Source of the DNA: RQOF01 sp964461135
Lineage (GTDB): Bacteria; Calditrichota; Calditrichia; RBG-13-44-9
NCBI GenBank assembly: GCA_964461135.1
Contig: CAYWTB010000043.1
Location: 1 to 35,257, forward strand
Reading direction: 5' to 3'
Length of the DNA stretch: 35,257 nt
The translations under genes were made by a program, and so were the position numbers. The notes under the pieces were generated by a model. It had not been told where the DNA came from. It was given only the letters and a program-made list of their open reading frames with translations, and did not search any database. This document shows positions 33,309-35,257 of the stretch, one piece after another. The first letter of the stretch is position 1, and each line of letters starts with the position of its first letter.

Positions 33309-33479
33309 AAAGATCAAAGATTACCACAAAGTGGTCGCTATGCGAAAGATCAAAGATCAAAGAAAGGGAAAAGGGGAAAGCAGAGAACAGCCCGTCCTCT
33401 GATTTGCCTCCGGCAATCGGCCGGATGTAAACCATCCCTGGTTTTCAAAACAGGAGTTAGGAATCAGGTGCCAGGATTC
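33309..33479. repeat. Heptamer tracts flanking the 63-bp repeat, copy B
   Basis: Heptamers aaagatc, aaagatt at 33309-33322 and aaagatc, aaagatc, aaagaaa, gggaaaa, ggggaaa at 33345-33379 lead into the 63-bp repeat (33388-33450, exact reverse complement of 14696-14758). It is followed by aggagtt, aggaatc, aggtgcc, aggattc at 33452-33479. Confidence 0.8.
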
Positions 33480-33593
33480 CCGAAAAATAAGTTTTCTTCC
33501 GGAAAACAAAACGGGATAAACTTGTCCCGGGAAGGCCCGTCCGACCTGTCCGGCTTTAGACGGGCTTTAGACGGGAATTCTGTTCCCGGCAAT

Positions 33594-33698
33594 CCTTTAC
33601 CCTTTAGCCTTGGGTCTTTTTCCTTCAGCCTTCAGCCTTCAGTTTCCGGCCTCCGGTATCCCGCCTTTCCCCTTTACCCTGCTCTTTGTCCCTTGCTC
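33594..33698. repeat. Fifteen-unit pyrimidine-rich heptamer tract before pirin
   Basis: About fifteen consecutive 7-mers, including ccttcag three times, tttccgg, cctccgg, tatcccg, cctttcc, cctttac. The stretch 33634-33676 matches 19043-19085 in the same orientation with two mismatches. The tract ends 55 bp before the pirin start, so it may lie in the pirin leader. Confidence 0.75.
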
Positions 33699-33753
33699 TA
33701 TAATCACAAATCAAGTATTTTAAATTATATGACATAACGGAGGAGTAATTTTC

Positions 33754-34668
33754 ATGAGTAAAGTCAGAAAAATTCAGAAAGTCTTTAAAAGTGTGCCCAC
33801 CATGGAAGGTGCCGGGGTACATCTGAAAAGAGCCTTCGGCTTCAGTGAAGTACCCCTGTTTGATCCCTTCCTGCTGCTGGATGATTTCCGTTCGGACAAT
33901 CCTGATTATTATCTGAAAGGTTTTCCCTGGCATCCCCACCGTGGCATAGAAACCATAACCTATATGCTGGGCGGAAAGGTGGAACACGGAGACAGTATGG
34001 GAAACAAGGGGGTTATTTTTCCCGGGGACGTGCAGTGGATGACTGCCGGCAGTGGCATTATCCACCAGGAAATGCCAAAGGGCGATGACAAGGGCTTGAT
34101 GGGTGGCTTCCAGTTATGGGCCAATCTGCCCCGCACCCATAAAATGATGGATCCCCGCTACCGTGGTGTGACCAGCAGTGAGATTCCGGAAGTGGTAAAG
34201 GAGAACGGCGTCAAGGTGCGGGTGATCTGCGGAACGGTGGATGGGACCAGCGGTCCGGTAAAGGATATTGTGACCGATCCTGAATACCTGGACGTGTCGG
34301 TGCCGGCCCGTGCCACCTTCAGTCATGCCACTCCCCTTGGTCACACTGTTTTTGCCTACGTCATTGAGGGAAACGGATTTTTCTGCCAGGAAAAGGATCC
34401 CTTTAACTACGAAATGCAGGGCAGTAATTATTTTGATATGCAGAGGGAGCCGCAGGAGAACAACGGAACCCTGATCCTGTTCGATAACGGAGAGGAAATA
34501 ACCGTTTCCACGGACAATGATTCCATCCGCTATCTGCTGGTCTCGGGCAAACCGATCGGCGAACCGGTGGCCTGGTATGGTCCCATTGTAATGAATACCC
34601 GCCAGGAACTACAGGTGGCCCTGGAGGAATTCCAGCGGGGTACCTTTGTGAAACATCACGATAAGTAA
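33754..34668 (+). CDS. Pirin family protein
   Basis: Pirins are bicupin metalloproteins; characterised members include quercetin 2,3-dioxygenase-like enzymes and regulators of central metabolism. Seen: 304 residues, with cupin 1 carrying the conserved metal ligands H60 and H62 in WHPHRGIET, H104 and E106 in IIHQEMP, the family signature VPLFDPFLLLDDF near 33-45, and FQLWANLPRTHKM. The C-terminal cupin (about 180-280) ends with YLLVSGKPIGEPVAWYGPIV. All four ligands are present, so an iron- or other-metal-bound protein is expected. The ATG follows GGAGGAG. It is followed in the same frame by an OsmC remnant directly after its TAA stop. Confidence 0.93.
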   Translation: MSKVRKIQKVFKSVPTMEGAGVHLKRAFGFSEVPLFDPFLLLDDFRSDNPDYYLKGFPWHPHRGIETITYMLGGKVEHGDSMGNKGVIFPGDVQWMTAGSGIIHQEMPKGDDKGLMGGFQLWANLPRTHKMMDPRYRGVTSSEIPEVVKENGVKVRVICGTVDGTSGPVKDIVTDPEYLDVSVPARATFSHATPLGHTVFAYVIEGNGFFCQEKDPFNYEMQGSNYFDMQREPQENNGTLILFDNGEEITVSTDNDSIRYLLVSGKPIGEPVAWYGPIVMNTRQELQVALEEFQRGTFVKHHDK

Positions 34669-34914
34669 CCGGAAGCGCGCGGGATAAAAGCAAGTAAAGA
34701 TTACACGCAGTCCACTGCGCAGGGAGAGATTATACTTCAGGAAGATGTCCTGGTGGATCGTACCATACATGTTTCCTATGTTTTAAAAACGGAGGTCAAA
34801 AATCAGCGGGAAGCGGATATAGTTCACGATTTTCATGCCGGTTACTGTCCCATGGCCTGTATTATACGAAATTATGTGGAGGTGACCACCTCTCTGAAAT
34901 TTGAGAGGCTGTAG
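34669..34914 (+). pseudogene. OsmC-family remnant lacking N-terminus
   Basis: Eighty-one sense codons follow the pirin TAA in the same frame and read as the C-terminal half of an OsmC/Ohr-type peroxide-related protein: QEDVLVDRTIHVSYVLKTEV, READIVHDFHAGYCPMACII and a final VEVTTSLKFERL. The CPMA cysteine matches the second, resolving Cys of the family (CP-[VM]). There is no ATG before it and no first-half sequence with the peroxidatic Cys, so this is a truncated gene. OsmC proteins are about 140 residues; half is missing. Read-through of the pirin stop would fuse it to pirin. Confidence 0.72.
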
Positions 34915-35208
34915 AGTTCCCGACGATCCGCTGAGATCGATCCCCGCGGGGTGTGTCCCCGTTTGACAGCTTGCCGTCCTCACGTGAGGGGGTCCGCAGG
35001 AAGATTCACATCTGCACTCAGAATCCGGCAACATGAAGTAATCGCTCACTGCCGGATATCTCTGTCACGAAACACTTTAATATGCACGTTGATCAGAATG
35101 TTAGTATGAATAATATAAAAATTATTGATATTTTAATAAACATGTTTACATGTATCAACTATAGGTAACATAATAAATACACATTAGACCTTAAATGATA
35201 CTATTTGA
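34915..35208. other. Non-coding right flank
   Basis: No gene is seen. The first ~130 bp are GC-rich with a CCCCGCGGGG palindrome near 34940; the last ~150 bp are strongly AT-rich. No terminator with a T-run is evident. Confidence 0.4.
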
Positions 35209-35257
35209 TTGGCGACAATTAAATTTCCCACTTGACGACAATTAAAATTCCCGTTTC
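35209..35257. mobile_element. Possible terminus of an IS21-like element, running off the window
   Basis: Two 22-bp direct repeats in tandem at a 23-bp period: 35209-35230 (TTGGCGACAATTAAATTTCC and two more bases) and 35232-35253, matching at 19 of 22 positions. Multiple short repeats of a CAATTAAA-TTCCC type are how I remember the ends of several IS21-family elements. The transposase genes would lie to the right of the window. Confidence 0.4.

Noticed and set aside
34783..35049. 88-residue minus-strand ORF at the right end
   Set aside because: It overlaps the OsmC remnant on the other strand, lacks a ribosome-binding site and resembles no protein.

Overview
The window most resembles a chromosome segment from an anaerobic or metal-handling bacterium of the FCB group (Calditrichota, KSB1 or Ignavibacteria-like). 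This is inferred from a 1,163-residue secreted protein with a type IX secretion C-terminal sorting domain (YPNPFN motif), an 'orange protein'-type operon (MinD-like ferredoxin ATPases plus NifX/NifB-fold proteins), and several dispersed intergenic repeats that I remember as common in Bacteroidetes-like genomes. The exact phylum cannot be fixed from the sequence alone.

Layout. (1) Bases 36-14188, all on the minus strand, form a visibly AT-rich defence island. In transcription order it holds an EVE-McrB NTPase, the McrC nuclease, a DUF1848 protein with a radical-SAM-like CX3CX2C motif, a 1,389-residue fusion of an Rsm22-like methyltransferase to a RecQ-family helicase, a coiled-coil protein, a SpoVG-like protein ending in an SSB-like acidic tip (DEVPF), and BREX brxA, brxB and brxC. 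The genes overlap or lie a few bases apart in most places, so they are probably co-transcribed in blocks. The remaining BREX genes (pglX, pglZ, brxL or an equivalent) must lie beyond the left edge if the system is complete. (2) Bases 14189-15345 are non-coding and packed with repeats: a 16-bp AT-rich direct repeat, a 63-bp repeat, a cloverleaf-like repeat with 12-bp terminal inverted repeats, and 7-bp-periodic tracts. (3) Bases 15346-18837 (+) encode the secreted T9SS protein. (4) Bases 18838-19654 are a repeat-rich gap with two possible small ORFs, one frameshifted. (5) Bases 19655-31799 are one long minus-strand directon. It starts with a Fur-family regulator behind its own operator, then a glycine-rich MPGF protein, two NifX-fold proteins, two 2[4Fe-4S] MinD-like ATPases, small proteins, DUF5320, a decayed methyltransferase, a CGGC protein, a PLP trans-sulfuration enzyme, a zinc-ribbon protein, a putative 10-TM metal exporter, peptide deformylase, a DUF6125-like fragment, a DUF89 protein, an Mrp/NBP35 ATPase and TenA. 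(6) Bases 31831-33753 are non-coding, with nested palindromes and heptamer repeats. (7) Bases 33754-34668 (+) encode a pirin, followed in the same frame by an OsmC remnant. The window ends in what may be the terminus of an IS21-like element.

How the parts work together. BREX and McrBC are established anti-phage systems. The four genes between them (DUF1848, methyltransferase-RecQ, coiled coil, SpoVG-like) are tightly coupled by 1- to 4-nt overlaps and are the best candidate here for an undescribed module. RecQ helicases are known to dock on the acidic C-terminal tip of SSB, and the small SpoVG-like DNA-binding protein carries such a tip, which suggests a dedicated helicase partner. The Fur-controlled locus looks like an iron-sulfur or heterometal cluster assembly and metal homeostasis cluster.
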